Assembly (NCBI GenBank): GCA_000720995.1
Contig: JOEL01000034.1
Span: forward strand, 1 to 64,000
Direction: 5' to 3'
DNA: 64,000 nucleotides
Origin: Streptomyces celluloflavus
GTDB lineage: Bacteria; Actinomycetota; Actinomycetes; Streptomycetales; Streptomycetaceae
Shown: positions 8,538 through 16,782 of the stretch, one piece after another
Layout of the letters: each line of letters starts with the position of its first letter
Position numbering within the stretch: position 1 is the first letter of the stretch
Made by a program: the position numbers and the translations under genes
Notes under the pieces: model-generated
What the model was told of the DNA's origin: nothing
Seen by the model: only the letters and a program-made list of their open reading frames with translations
Database searches by the model: none

Positions 8538-9029
8538 ATGGCGAAGCTGTGGCTGAGCCTGCATGTGCTCAGCGCCATCCTCCTCATCGGCCCGATGACC
8601 GTCGCCGCGAGCCTGCTGCCCGGCCGCGTCCGCGCGGCGCTGGCCGGGGGCGCGGGCGCCGCCGATCCGCCGGCCCGGTGGCTGCACCGGACCTGCCGCG
8701 TCTACGCCGTCCTCGGCCTGGCGGTGCCCGCCTTCGGCCTCGTCACCGCCGCCCGGATGGGCATCCTCACCGACCTCTGGCTGATCGTCTCGCTCGGGCT
8801 GACCCTCGCCGCCGGTGTGCTCCTGGCGGCCTGGATCCTGCCCGCCCAGGCCAGGGCCCTCGCCCTGCTCGACACGGGCCCGGGGGCCGACGCCCCCGCT
8901 GCCGCCACCTCGCAAACCGCCCACAGCCAGCTGACCCGGCTGAGCATCGTCACCGGAATCTTCGCGCTGCTCTGGGCGGTCGTGGTGGTCCTGATGATCG
9001 TGCGGCCCGGATCGACCACAGGAGCCTGA
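8538..9029 (+). CDS. DUF2269-like four-span membrane protein
   Basis: A 163-residue integral membrane protein with hydrophobic segments near residues 5-25, 55-75, 80-102 and 133-155. The N-terminal LHVLSAILLIGPM is typical of DUF2269-type proteins. It starts three bases after the HD gene and stops two bases before the next gene, so all three are surely cotranscribed. No catalytic motif is seen. Confidence 0.7.
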   Translation: MAKLWLSLHVLSAILLIGPMTVAASLLPGRVRAALAGGAGAADPPARWLHRTCRVYAVLGLAVPAFGLVTAARMGILTDLWLIVSLGLTLAAGVLLAAWILPAQARALALLDTGPGADAPAAATSQTAHSQLTRLSIVTGIFALLWAVVVVLMIVRPGSTTGA

Positions 9030-9031
9030 CC

Positions 9032-9319
9032 ATGACCTGGCGCCATCGCGCCCTCCGCCTGGCGGCCTACACGGAACTCGTCACCCTGGCCGCCCTGCTC
9101 CTCAACCGTCTCACCGTTCACCACCCGGCCGTCTCCGCCGTCGCCGGCCCCGTGCACGGCATCGCCTACCTGACCGTCCTGGCCACCGCCCTCCTGACAC
9201 CGGCCGTCGCCCGCTCCGTACGCTGGCGCGCCGCCCTCCCCGGCATCGGCGGCCTGCTCACCGTTCCGCACCTCATCCCGCCCACCGCAGGTTCTGACGG
9301 GGCCCGTCTAGGATCGTGA
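9032..9319 (+). CDS. DUF3817-like small membrane protein
   Basis: The 95-residue product starts at the ATG at 9032, with CAGGAG upstream, immediately after the DUF2269-like gene. Three hydrophobic segments are visible (AAYTELVTLAALLL, IAYLTVLATALL and the C-terminal GIGGLLTVPHLI). The HGIAYLTVL pattern fits DUF3817. It is the last gene of the HD operon. Its function is unknown. Confidence 0.65.
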   Translation: MTWRHRALRLAAYTELVTLAALLLNRLTVHHPAVSAVAGPVHGIAYLTVLATALLTPAVARSVRWRAALPGIGGLLTVPHLIPPTAGSDGARLGS

Positions 9320-9385
9320 TCTTCGGGCGGCGGCCGCCTCCGAAACCTCTGGAGAACAGGTCACGGCCCCATGGACCGTAAGAAA

Positions 9386-10057
9386 TTACGGACGGTCGCG
9401 TGGCAGCACGTACAAGCCCTGGATGATCAGGCGCAGGCCGAATTCGAAGTGTGCGGTGAAGTCGGTGCTGGCGAGGGTGGGCAGGGTCGCGGCCAGGTGC
9501 GGGAAGCGTTCTGGTGACACGGCCCGGCGCAGGCGTTCGGGGTTCGCGGGTCCCGGCTGGAGCACGGCCTGTTCCTCAAGGGTGAGGCCGACGGTGAAGC
9601 TGATCACGGCCATGAGGGCGCGGGCCGCGTCCTCGTCGCTGAAGCCCGCCGCACGCAGCACACCCGTCAGGGCGTCGGCGAAGCCCAGGGTGTGCGCCCC
9701 GTCCGAGTGGGTTCCGGCGAAGACGCGGGCGCCGTCCCGCCGGGCGAGCAGGGCCGTACGCATGGCCCTGGCCAGGCCGGTCAGCCGCTCGCTCCAGTCG
9801 CCGGCCGCCCCCGGTCCGTTCGCCGCGGACGCGGGGATGTCGGCGAGCATCCGTTCCGCCATCGCGGTCAGCAGGTCCTGTTTGGTGGCGAAGTAGCGGT
9901 ACAGCGCGCCCGCCTGCACACCCATGGCATCGGCCAGGCGCCGCATGGTCAGTGATTCGAGGCCGGACTCGTCCAGCAGCCGCAGAGCCGTTTCGGCGGT
10001 GCGCGACTGGTCGATCCGCGCGAGACGGCCTTTGGGGCGGGGTAACGGGGAGGTCAT
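9386..10057 (-). CDS. TetR-family repressor
   Basis: The 223-residue regulator is taken from the ATG at 10057; a GTG nine bases upstream is possible. The N-terminal HTH is clear (LTMRRLADAMGVQAGALYRYFATKQDLL, roughly residues 38-65). The C-terminal part is an all-helical ligand/dimer domain of the TetR_C type with a hydrophobic pocket. Two operator-like palindromes lie 14-43 bases upstream of the start, so autoregulation is very likely. The usual partner, a divergent oxidoreductase, is present only as a fragment. A small CCGTAA-GAAA-TTACGG hairpin spans its stop codon. Confidence 0.88.
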   Translation of the reverse strand: MTSPLPRPKGRLARIDQSRTAETALRLLDESGLESLTMRRLADAMGVQAGALYRYFATKQDLLTAMAERMLADIPASAANGPGAAGDWSERLTGLARAMRTALLARRDGARVFAGTHSDGAHTLGFADALTGVLRAAGFSDEDAARALMAVISFTVGLTLEEQAVLQPGPANPERLRRAVSPERFPHLAATLPTLASTDFTAHFEFGLRLIIQGLYVLPRDRP

Positions 10058-10070
10058 GGGCCTCACTGTA

Positions 10071-10100
10071 GTGAACGACGTTCACGTGAGTGCCGTTCAC
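10071..10100. promoter_or_regulatory. two adjacent TetR operators
   Basis: GTGAACGACGTTCAC (10071-10085) is a perfect 6-3-6 palindrome. It is directly followed by the related, imperfect GTGAGTGCCGTTCAC (10086-10100). The pair lies between the tetR-type gene and the divergent monooxygenase remnant, exactly where a TetR dimer-of-dimers would bind. Confidence 0.7.
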
Positions 10101-10130
10101 CGCATAAGAGGGGGATCTCGGCTGGATCCC

Positions 10131-10196
10131 GATGCGATGGTCGTGGGCGCGGGGACGGCAGGGCCGATGCTCGCCGGTGAGTTGGAGCCGGCGGCG
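10131..10196 (+). pseudogene. remnant of a FAD-dependent monooxygenase N-terminus
   Basis: Reading from GAT at 10131 gives DAMVVGAGTAGPMLAGEL, followed by EPAA. This matches the opening dinucleotide-binding strand (vVVGAGpaGlmLAgEL) of PheA/TfdB-type flavin monooxygenases. After about 22 residues the similarity ends and no long frame follows. Its position, divergent from a TetR gene and beside two operators, is where such a target gene normally sits, so this looks like the stump of the lost regulated gene. Confidence 0.5.
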
Positions 10197-10539
10197 TCCT
10201 TCGCTCCCGGCGCGACATCGGGAGCGGATACGCCGATGCGGAGAACGGCGCGTACCGCCCCGCCCCATCGGCCAACCGGAGGTGGCGGACGCTCCGTTCG
10301 GTCCGTAGGGCCCGTTCGCCGCGGATGAGGTGTGGACGGGGCGCTGACGAGGCCCGGGACGAGGTGCGGACGAGTCCCCGGACGAGGCGCGGACGAGGGG
10401 TTCCGCCGGTGCGCGGATGGAGCAAGAGCGCGACCCCCGATCGCGTGAAGTAGCCATCGGGTGCGTGCCCTCGGCCGAGGCGGGTCCTTACGCTTCCGGC
10501 AAAAGGGGAGAAATCCCCCCTTCGGGAAAGGGGTTGCAC
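10197..10539. other. gene-free leader between monooxygenase remnant and trefoil gene
   Basis: No supported frame is present in these roughly 340 bases. The stretch carries direct repeats of GGACGAGG/CGGACGAG (10320-10400). Close to the trefoil gene there is a C-rich/G-rich run (10511-10533) that could fold just before the start codon. Confidence 0.4.
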
Positions 10540-11043
10540 ATGCGTTCCGCCCTGAAGAAGTGGGGCCGCGCTCTGGCGGTCGTCACGGTGACGATGTCGG
10601 CCACCGCGGTGGTGCCGGGCGGCAGTGCCGCCGCGTCCAACGGGGTGCAGATCCGCACCTTCGCCGACAAGTGTTTCGACGTACAGGGCCAGACCACGGC
10701 GGATGACGCGCACATCGTCCAGTACCGCTGCGACAGCCTGGCCAATCAGCGGTTCAGAATCGTCTCCCTCGACCACGGGGAGTTCGAGATCCGCACCTTC
10801 GCCAACAAATGCCTGGACGTGCAGGGCCAGAGCACGGCGGACGACACGCGGATCGTCCAGTACACCTGCAGCGGCCTGTTCAACCAGCGCTTCAGGATCG
10901 TGGACATCGGCCGCGACGCCGTCGAGATCCGCACCTTCGCCGACAAGTGCTTCGACGTGAAGGGGCAGAGCGCGGCGGACGAGGTGCGGATCGTCCAGTA
11001 CCGCTGCGACGGCCTGTTCAACCAGCGGTTCACCATCCTCTGA
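10540..11043 (+). CDS. secreted ricin-type beta-trefoil protein
   Basis: The 167-residue product starts at the ATG at 10540 with GGAAAGGGG upstream; an upstream in-frame extension lacks a signal sequence. Residues 1-34 are a Sec signal peptide (KKWGRALAVVTVTMSATAVV, then an Ala-rich cleavage region). The mature protein is exactly three repeats of about 42 residues, each of the form IRTFAxKCxDVxGQ...ADD, followed by IVQYxC, then LxNQRF. This is the R-type lectin trefoil, with NQRF in place of the QxW motif. No enzyme domain is attached. It probably binds glycans outside the cell. It overlaps the converging AraC gene by 14 bases. Confidence 0.8.
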   Translation: MRSALKKWGRALAVVTVTMSATAVVPGGSAAASNGVQIRTFADKCFDVQGQTTADDAHIVQYRCDSLANQRFRIVSLDHGEFEIRTFANKCLDVQGQSTADDTRIVQYTCSGLFNQRFRIVDIGRDAVEIRTFADKCFDVKGQSAADEVRIVQYRCDGLFNQRFTIL

Positions 11044-12046
11044 CCTGCGCGGTTCCGCCGTTCGGCCCGGTGTACGCACCGGGACGGCTCAGCCCGCCCG
11101 CCGGGGCCTCGCGGCTGTCGGGCAACTCCCCGGCGATGCCCCGGCGGTAGGCGCTCGGGCTCACTCCCCGGACGCGTTTGAAGGCCGCGCTGAAACCGAA
11201 GGCGTCGGCGTATCCGACCCGGTGCGCCACCGCCGCCACCGTCAGCTCCGGTCTGCCCAGCAGATCGGCGGCGAGCGTCATGCGCCATCCGGTGAGGTAG
11301 GAAACCGGTCCCTCGCCGAGCAGTTCGGTGAACCGCTTGGCGAGGGTGGTCCGCGACACCCCGGCGCGCGCGGCCAGCGCCGAGGTCGTCCAGGGGTGCG
11401 CCGGGTCCTCGTGCAGGGCGCGCAGCGCCGGGCCCGCCACCTCGTCGCCGAGCGCGCGGTACCACTTGGGCGGGTCGGCCTCGGGCCGGTCGAACCAGTC
11501 GCGGAGCGTACAGACCAGCAGCCAGTCCAGCAGGCGGTCCAGCACGATCTGGCTCCCGGGCCGCACTCCGGCGATCTGCGACTCCAGGTAGTCGCGCAGG
11601 GCGGTGCAGTCGTGCTCGTCCGGTACGACGAGCACCGGGGGCAGCACCCGCAGCAGCCGCTGCGGCACCTCCGCCCGTACGTCGTAGGCGCCGGCCATCA
11701 GTACCGTCGGCCCGGCGAGTTCCCCGGCGGGCGCGGCGTCGGGGAACTCGCCGGAGTCGCCGTCGGGGGCGCAGTGCACCTCCCGCACCGGGGAGTTCGC
11801 GGACGTCGCCGGGTCGTCGGTGAAGACGAAGGGCGCCGGGCCACGGACGATCGCGGCCTCTCCGGCCCGCAGCCGGTGCGCCGTACCGCCCTCCGGGACG
11901 AGCCATCCCGCACCGCGCAGGGGCACGCACAGCGTGAGATACGCGGCGTCGGTGAACCGCAGCGACCACGGCGCCCACAGCACCGAACGGCCGAACACGG
12001 CCCCCTTCCCACGGACCCCGCGCAGCAGGTCATCGAACACGTCCAT
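11030..12046 (-). CDS. AraC-family regulator with cupin N-terminus
   Basis: A 338-residue regulator. Residues about 5-200 resemble the AraC cupin domain of PF12852 (VLWAPWSLRF..., YLTLCVPLRGAGWLVPE). The C-terminus has the two AraC helix-turn-helix motifs (TTSALAARAGVSRTTLAKRF, and VAAVAHRVGYADAFGFSAAFKR), ending with a 35-residue tail. Such proteins usually control a nearby oxidoreductase, but no clear partner is adjacent. The gene converges with the trefoil gene and overlaps it at the 3' end. Confidence 0.85.
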   Translation of the reverse strand: MDVFDDLLRGVRGKGAVFGRSVLWAPWSLRFTDAAYLTLCVPLRGAGWLVPEGGTAHRLRAGEAAIVRGPAPFVFTDDPATSANSPVREVHCAPDGDSGEFPDAAPAGELAGPTVLMAGAYDVRAEVPQRLLRVLPPVLVVPDEHDCTALRDYLESQIAGVRPGSQIVLDRLLDWLLVCTLRDWFDRPEADPPKWYRALGDEVAGPALRALHEDPAHPWTTSALAARAGVSRTTLAKRFTELLGEGPVSYLTGWRMTLAADLLGRPELTVAAVAHRVGYADAFGFSAAFKRVRGVSPSAYRRGIAGELPDSREAPAGGLSRPGAYTGPNGGTAQVRGW

Positions 12047-12352
12047 GCGGCAACGATAGGCGGGCCCGGTTCACGGCCGGCGGGCGCGCCCGGGGCCCTC
12101 ACCTGCGGGCACACCGGAGCCCTCACCTGCGGGCGGGCCGGGGCGGCACCCGAGGGGGCACGCGCCCCGCGCCCGACCCACCGCATTCGAGTGGCCGTCC
12201 CGATACGCCCGCGCGACAGTTGAAGGGTGGCTCGGCGAGCGACCGCCGGCCCGCCCATCGGGAGGTGGGGCGGCGGCGACCGCCGGGGCGGCTCCGGCGC
12301 CGGCGTACCGGCACCGGCGATACGCGGTGTGCCCGCATCCTGAGGAGTGGCA

Positions 12353-13576
12353 TTGTCCGGACAACAGGGCGAACAGGACATCGGGCGGCCGGCCCTCCCG
12401 GACCCGCTCACTTCCGCACCGCGCAGCCCGGTCCCGGCACCGGCCCCGGCACCGCGGCCCGACGAGAAATGGGATCTGCCCGACGGCTTCGCCTGGGTCT
12501 ACTACGCCGAGAACGGCTCCGACATCACCAAGCCGGTGATCATGGCCGACGCCTTCGGCCTGGGCAGGAGTGACCTGGGCCGGCTCCACCGGGGCCTGGA
12601 GACCGGCTTCCCGTTCCTGTCCGGCCTGCGCCACCGGGGCAGAACGGTCATCCTGCTCGGCTTCGACGAGCGCTCCGCGTCCCTCGTGGACAACGCGAAC
12701 GCCGCGATCACCGCCGTACAGCGCACCATTGCCGAACAGCGCGACCACACGCGGCTGACCGTCGGCGGCTTCGGCACGGGCGGTCTGGTCACCCGCTACG
12801 CCCTGGCCAAACTGGAGCACACGGGTGCCGACCACTGCACCGGGCTGTACTTCTCCTACGACAGCCCGCACCGCGGCGGCGTCGTCCCCCTCGCGCTCCA
12901 GGCGTTCGCCCACTTCATCCCGGGGCCGGAGAACGACCTCGCCCGGCAGCTGAACAGCCCCGCTGCGCGCCAGACGCTGTGGCGGCACTACGACGCCGGG
13001 ACCGGCGCGGTTCGCCCGGACCCCGAGCGGGAGAAGTTCCTCGACGCCCTGGGGCGGTTCGGCCGCTGGCCGCAGCTGCCCCGGACGATCGCCGTCGCCA
13101 ACGGCGCAGGCGACGGCCGGGGCCTCCCTCTCCCGCCCGGCGACCTCGCACTGAAGATCAACGGCCCCGTCTTCCCCGGTACCGCCCTCTACATCCAGGG
13201 CGCGGGCGACGGCGTCCGGGTCGCCGACCTGAAGCGACTGCTGCCGCCCGCCGCCCAGCGGATCACCACCGACGGGTTCCCCGAACTGGACGGTGCCCCC
13301 GGCGGCACCCTCGATACCTACCGGCTCCTCGCCGAGAGACTCGGCGCCCACGGCGCGGAGACCGACCTGTGCCACCCCACGGTCTGCGCCGTCCCCTCGG
13401 TCAGCGCCGTCGCCATCCGCGACCTCGACCGGCACGGAGACCTGTACGCGGACATCGGCGGCCTCCCGCCCGAGCAGAGCGAACTCGACGAGTTCCACTG
13501 CTCCGCCACCAACACCGGCCACACCGCCATCACCCGGGAACTGTGCACCTGGATCATGGACCGGCTCCCGGCCTGA
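12353..13576 (+). CDS. alpha/beta-hydrolase-fold protein lacking the nucleophile serine
   Basis: The 407-residue protein is taken from the TTG at 12353, five bases after GAGGAG; a GTG at 12347 lies inside that site. After a Pro/Ala-rich leader the fold resembles PGAP1/DUF676-like lipases. The nucleophile elbow reads VGGFGTGGLVTRYALAK (GFGTGG at residues 139-144), where the family has GxSxGG. Position 141 is Gly (GGC), one base from the Ser codon AGC. The SPHRGGVVPLALQAFAH segment and C-terminal TGHTAITRE (possible catalytic His) are intact. It may be inactive as an esterase or have a changed role. No signal peptide is visible. Confidence 0.65.
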   Translation: MSGQQGEQDIGRPALPDPLTSAPRSPVPAPAPAPRPDEKWDLPDGFAWVYYAENGSDITKPVIMADAFGLGRSDLGRLHRGLETGFPFLSGLRHRGRTVILLGFDERSASLVDNANAAITAVQRTIAEQRDHTRLTVGGFGTGGLVTRYALAKLEHTGADHCTGLYFSYDSPHRGGVVPLALQAFAHFIPGPENDLARQLNSPAARQTLWRHYDAGTGAVRPDPEREKFLDALGRFGRWPQLPRTIAVANGAGDGRGLPLPPGDLALKINGPVFPGTALYIQGAGDGVRVADLKRLLPPAAQRITTDGFPELDGAPGGTLDTYRLLAERLGAHGAETDLCHPTVCAVPSVSAVAIRDLDRHGDLYADIGGLPPEQSELDEFHCSATNTGHTAITRELCTWIMDRLPA

Positions 13577-13588
13577 CACGGCGAGCCG

Positions 13589-14107
13589 TCACGCCGCCAG
13601 CCGCTTCTCGAAGAGCGTGACGGCGTACCGGGCGCCGCCCGCCCCCTCCTTGGCCGGCTGCTTCCCGACGACGGTGTAGCCCGCGCCCTCGTAGTACGTG
13701 TGCAGCCGGGGGTTCGCCGCCCGGCAGTCCAGCCGGCTCAACTCCCGCCCGGCCGCGGCGATCCGCTGCTCCGAGTGCCGCAGCATCGCCCGTCCGGTCC
13801 CGGCCGGCGCGGCCGCGCGGTCCACCATCAGCCGGTGCAGATAGCCCGCCACCGGCGGCTGCGGCCCCCACGCGGGCTCGTCCCGCCACCACAGCTCGAA
13901 ACCGCCGACGGTCCGCCCGGCCGCCTCCGCGAACCAGACCTCACCGTCCCGCACCCGCAGCCGGAAATGCTCCACATCCTTCTCGCCCGGCCGCCACTGG
14001 TCGATCCCGCAGGTCCGCATCCAGCGGGCCGCACCGTCGTACAGCCCGACCAGGGCCGCCAGATCGTCGCCACCGTCGCGGGCGAGCCGAAAAGTGATCA
14101 TGTCCAT
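13589..14107 (-). CDS. GNAT-family N-acetyltransferase
   Basis: The 172-residue protein is taken from the ATG at 14107; a second ATG six bases downstream is equally possible and neither has a good ribosome-binding site. The GNAT core is recognisable: GGFELWWRDEP on beta-4, the GYLHRLMVDRAAAPAGTGRAML acetyl-CoA loop (Q/RxxGxG/A-like, here APAGTG), and a C-terminal RLDCRAANPRLHTYYEGAGY. The acceptor is unknown. It converges on the alpha/beta-hydrolase gene, 12 bases away. Confidence 0.75.
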   Translation of the reverse strand: MDMITFRLARDGGDDLAALVGLYDGAARWMRTCGIDQWRPGEKDVEHFRLRVRDGEVWFAEAAGRTVGGFELWWRDEPAWGPQPPVAGYLHRLMVDRAAAPAGTGRAMLRHSEQRIAAAGRELSRLDCRAANPRLHTYYEGAGYTVVGKQPAKEGAGGARYAVTLFEKRLAA

Positions 14108-14215
14108 GGAGGGATTGTGCCGCAGGGGCCGCAACCCCCCTGGGGGACGCCGTCCGGACGAGCGGCCGGAGGCCGTCGAGGGAGCGGAACCACCGGCCTC
14201 ACCAGGATTTCCGGT

Positions 14216-14513
14216 TCACACCGGCCGCCTCCCCGGCGTCCCCAGCCGGACGACGAGTTCGCCGGACATACCGTCCGCCGGTTCGTCCTCCGCCAGGCCG
14301 GGGTCGTACGCGGCGCTCACCACCGCCGGCGCCGCGAGGTCGTGGACCAGCCGGCGCGCTCCGGTCCGCGGCGGGGGATACTGCGCCCGTCCGGCCACAG
14401 CAGCGCGGCGGTCTCGGCGAGCGAGATCCGGGAGCGCACCACCAGGGCCGGTCGCGGGGTGGGGGAGCCGATGCCGAGACGGCCGAGGATCTGCTCGCAG
14501 GCGGCCTGCCGTG
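14216..14513 (-). pseudogene. possible frameshifted gene remnant
   Basis: On the reverse strand one frame reads QILGRLGIGSPTPRPALVV then SRISLAETAALLWPDGR, and another continues ARRLVHDLAAPAVVSAAYD to a stop at 14216. Both halves have protein-like composition but no single frame joins them without a shift near 14375-14390. It lies directly downstream of the ferredoxin-reductase gene. I do not recognise the family, and chance frames in GC-rich DNA remain possible. Confidence 0.25.
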
Positions 14514-14514
14514 A

Positions 14515-15726
14515 TCACAGATCCAGCACCAGACCTCCGCCGCGGGCCCGGGAGACGCAGATCAGCAGCGAGTCCGCGCGTTCTGCGTCCGTCAGCAGCT
14601 GGTCGCGGTGGTCCACCTCCCCGGCCAGTACGCGCTGTTGGCAGGTGCCGCAGAACCCCCGCTCGCAGGAGTACGGCAGGTCCGGCAGCGCCTGCGCGCG
14701 GAGCGCCCGCAGCACGCTGGTGTCCGCGGGGACGGTGACCGTACGGCCGGAGCGCCGCAGCTCCACCTCGAAGGCGGTGTCACCGGCCGTGTCCGCACCG
14801 GCCGTCGCGGGTGCGGCCGGGGTGAACCGCTCGGTGTGCAGCGTCAGTCCCTCGGGGCCCGCGGGCAGCAGCTCGGCCACCGCGTCCATCAGCGGCTGGG
14901 GGCCGCAGCAGTAGACGGCCGCGTGTGGCGGGGCACCGGCGAGCGCCGCCGCGAGGTCCGGCCGGCCCGCCTCGTCCTCGGGCACCACCGTCAGCCGTCC
15001 GCCGCCGGACCCCGTGAACTCCCCGCTGCCTCCGAGTTTTTCGCTTCCCTCGGACTCCCCGTTCCCCGCCAGCTTCTCGATCTCCGTCAGGAACGGCATC
15101 GACGCCCGCGACCGCCCCGCGTACACCAGCCGCCACGGCACCCCCGCCGCCTCGGCCTGCCGCAGCATCGGCAGGATCGGGGTGATGCCGATACCGCCCG
15201 CGATGAAGAGATAGGCGTGGCACCCGGTGAGCCGGAAGCGGTTGCGCGGGCCGCGTACCTCGACGGTGGTGCCCTCGTGCAGCGCCTCGTGCACCTCCCG
15301 CGAACCGCCCCCGCCGTCCTCGATCAGCCGGGTGGCGATGGTGTACGAACCGCCGTCCGGCCCCGCCGCGTCGGCCGGTTCGCCGCAGAGCGAGTACGGG
15401 CGCACGGTGCCCGACGGCAGCACCAGATCGATGTGCGCGCCCGGCTCCCAGGCCGGCAGCCGCGCACCCGCCAGCCGCAGCGACACCACGCCGTCGGCCG
15501 CCATGGACCGCTCGGCGACCCGCAGCCGCAGCGGCGCCGGGCGGCCCGGGGCGCCGTCCCGGCCCCGGCCCCTGCCGGACACCGGCTCCTCCAGTGCGGG
15601 CAGCGGCCAGAGCGGGGACTCCTTGATCCGGCGCCGCAGCGCCCGGCGGGCGACCAGCGCGGCACCGGCGACGACGAGCGCGGTACGGACCCGGGGCGGA
15701 ACGGGGAGAGCGGGCAGCACGGGCAT
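14515..15726 (-). CDS. phthalate-dioxygenase-reductase-type flavin/2Fe-2S oxidoreductase
   Basis: The 403-residue protein combines three domains. After an N-terminal hydrophobic segment, a ferredoxin-reductase-type FAD/FMN domain carries RPYSLCGEP (residues about 110-118). An NAD-binding domain carries GGIGITPILPML and CCGPQPLMDAV. A C-terminal plant-type 2Fe-2S domain carries CERGFCGTCQQRVL plus a final Cys in LLICVSRA. It passes electrons from NAD(P)H to a partner oxygenase. The start codon is one base after the stop of the PF10118 gene, so the two are an operon; the hydrolase-like di-metal protein is the probable electron acceptor, as inferred from pairing. Confidence 0.88.
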   Translation of the reverse strand: MPVLPALPVPPRVRTALVVAGAALVARRALRRRIKESPLWPLPALEEPVSGRGRGRDGAPGRPAPLRLRVAERSMAADGVVSLRLAGARLPAWEPGAHIDLVLPSGTVRPYSLCGEPADAAGPDGGSYTIATRLIEDGGGGSREVHEALHEGTTVEVRGPRNRFRLTGCHAYLFIAGGIGITPILPMLRQAEAAGVPWRLVYAGRSRASMPFLTEIEKLAGNGESEGSEKLGGSGEFTGSGGGRLTVVPEDEAGRPDLAAALAGAPPHAAVYCCGPQPLMDAVAELLPAGPEGLTLHTERFTPAAPATAGADTAGDTAFEVELRRSGRTVTVPADTSVLRALRAQALPDLPYSCERGFCGTCQQRVLAGEVDHRDQLLTDAERADSLLICVSRARGGGLVLDL

Positions 15727-15727
15727 C

Positions 15728-16642
15728 TCAGGCGCCTCCGGGGGACGTCGCCTCGGCCGCGACGGCGGCCGGTGAACGGTGGAGATAGGCGACGGCCTGC
15801 TCGGTGCTGCCGTGCTGTGAGGGGTGGTACGTCCGGCTCAGGTACTGCGGAACGGAACGGACCATCGCCCCGGCCGTCGGCAGTACGCCCTGCCGGCCGC
15901 CGCGCAGGAAGTCCCGGAACCCGGCCCTGCCGTCGAGCAGCGAGGGATCGTTCGCCATGAAGAACCGGATGCCGCGCTGCCACAGGAAGACCAGCGCGGT
16001 GAAGGCGGTCGCCCAGGTGCGGACCCGGCGCCGGTAGCTGCCGTCGAGATGCACGAAGAGGTCGAAGGCCACCGAGCGGTGCTCCACCTCCTCCGCACCG
16101 TGCCAGCGCAGCAGATCGAGCATCGTCGGATCGGCGCCCCGGGCGTCCAGCGCCTCGGCGTTGAGCACCCAGTCGCCCAGGAACGCGGTGTAGTGCTCGA
16201 TCGCGGCGATCGTGGCGACCCGCTCCAGCAGCCACCACCGGCGGGCCCGCCCCGGCGGCAGGGTGCGGTCGCCGAGCAGCTTCTCGAAGAACCAGTCCAC
16301 CTGCGCGGTGTACGGCTCCGGGTCCAGGCCCAGGGCCCGCAGATGCGGCAGGACGTCGTCGTGCGCCTGGGAGTGCATCGCCTCCTGGCCGATGAACCCG
16401 ATGACGTCCGCGCGCAGCCGGGGATCGTGGATGTGGGGCAGCACCTGCTTGTAGACGTGCACGAACCAGCGTTCACCGGCGGGCAGCAGCAGATGCAGCA
16501 CATCGATCGTGTGGGTGCTGGCCGGGTCACCGGGTATCCAGTGCAGCGGGGTGTCCGCCCAGTCGAAGGCGACGTTACGGGCCTTCAGCGGGATGTGCTC
16601 GGACGCGACCGGCTGGGGCCGCAACGAGGCCGTGTTAGACAT
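15728..16642 (-). CDS. metal-dependent hydrolase/oxygenase-like protein (PF10118)
   Basis: The 304-residue protein (from the ATG at 16642; an in-frame ATG at 16669 is possible) belongs to the PF10118 family annotated as metal-dependent hydrolases. Its Glu/His pattern is ferritin-like: FIGQEAMHSQAHDD, AAIEHYTAFLGDW and WHGAEEVEHRSVAFDL provide E...ExxH-type ligands for a di-iron centre. Coupling to a 2Fe-2S reductase one base downstream suggests a redox role rather than hydrolysis. The start has no clear Shine-Dalgarno, and a TTGACA-like motif lies just before it, so the transcript may be leaderless. Confidence 0.8.
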   Translation of the reverse strand: MSNTASLRPQPVASEHIPLKARNVAFDWADTPLHWIPGDPASTHTIDVLHLLLPAGERWFVHVYKQVLPHIHDPRLRADVIGFIGQEAMHSQAHDDVLPHLRALGLDPEPYTAQVDWFFEKLLGDRTLPPGRARRWWLLERVATIAAIEHYTAFLGDWVLNAEALDARGADPTMLDLLRWHGAEEVEHRSVAFDLFVHLDGSYRRRVRTWATAFTALVFLWQRGIRFFMANDPSLLDGRAGFRDFLRGGRQGVLPTAGAMVRSVPQYLSRTYHPSQHGSTEQAVAYLHRSPAAVAAEATSPGGA

Positions 16643-16652
16643 GGTGTCAATG

Positions 16653-16664
16653 TACTGGCGAGTA
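16653..16664. promoter_or_regulatory. possible operator of the reductase operon
   Basis: TACTGGCGAGTA is a near-perfect 12-bp palindrome (one base pair off) 10 bases upstream of the PF10118 gene start. TACT-N4-AGTA symmetry is common in operators of TetR-type lipid-metabolism repressors. No such regulator is adjacent, so this is tentative. Confidence 0.35.
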
Positions 16665-16782
16665 AGCATCGGCAACAGCCCTCGGATACCGGAAAGAAGG
16701 GACCCGCCCCGGCGCTCACCACCACCGCCGGCGCCGCTCTTCCCGGCCGTGCCCCGACCGGTCCCCGTCGGCCCGGTCCCGC

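Noticed and set aside
14216..14513. Treating the region after the ferredoxin reductase as an intact gene
   Set aside because: No single frame covers it; at best it is a frameshifted remnant, so it is listed as a low-confidence pseudogene.
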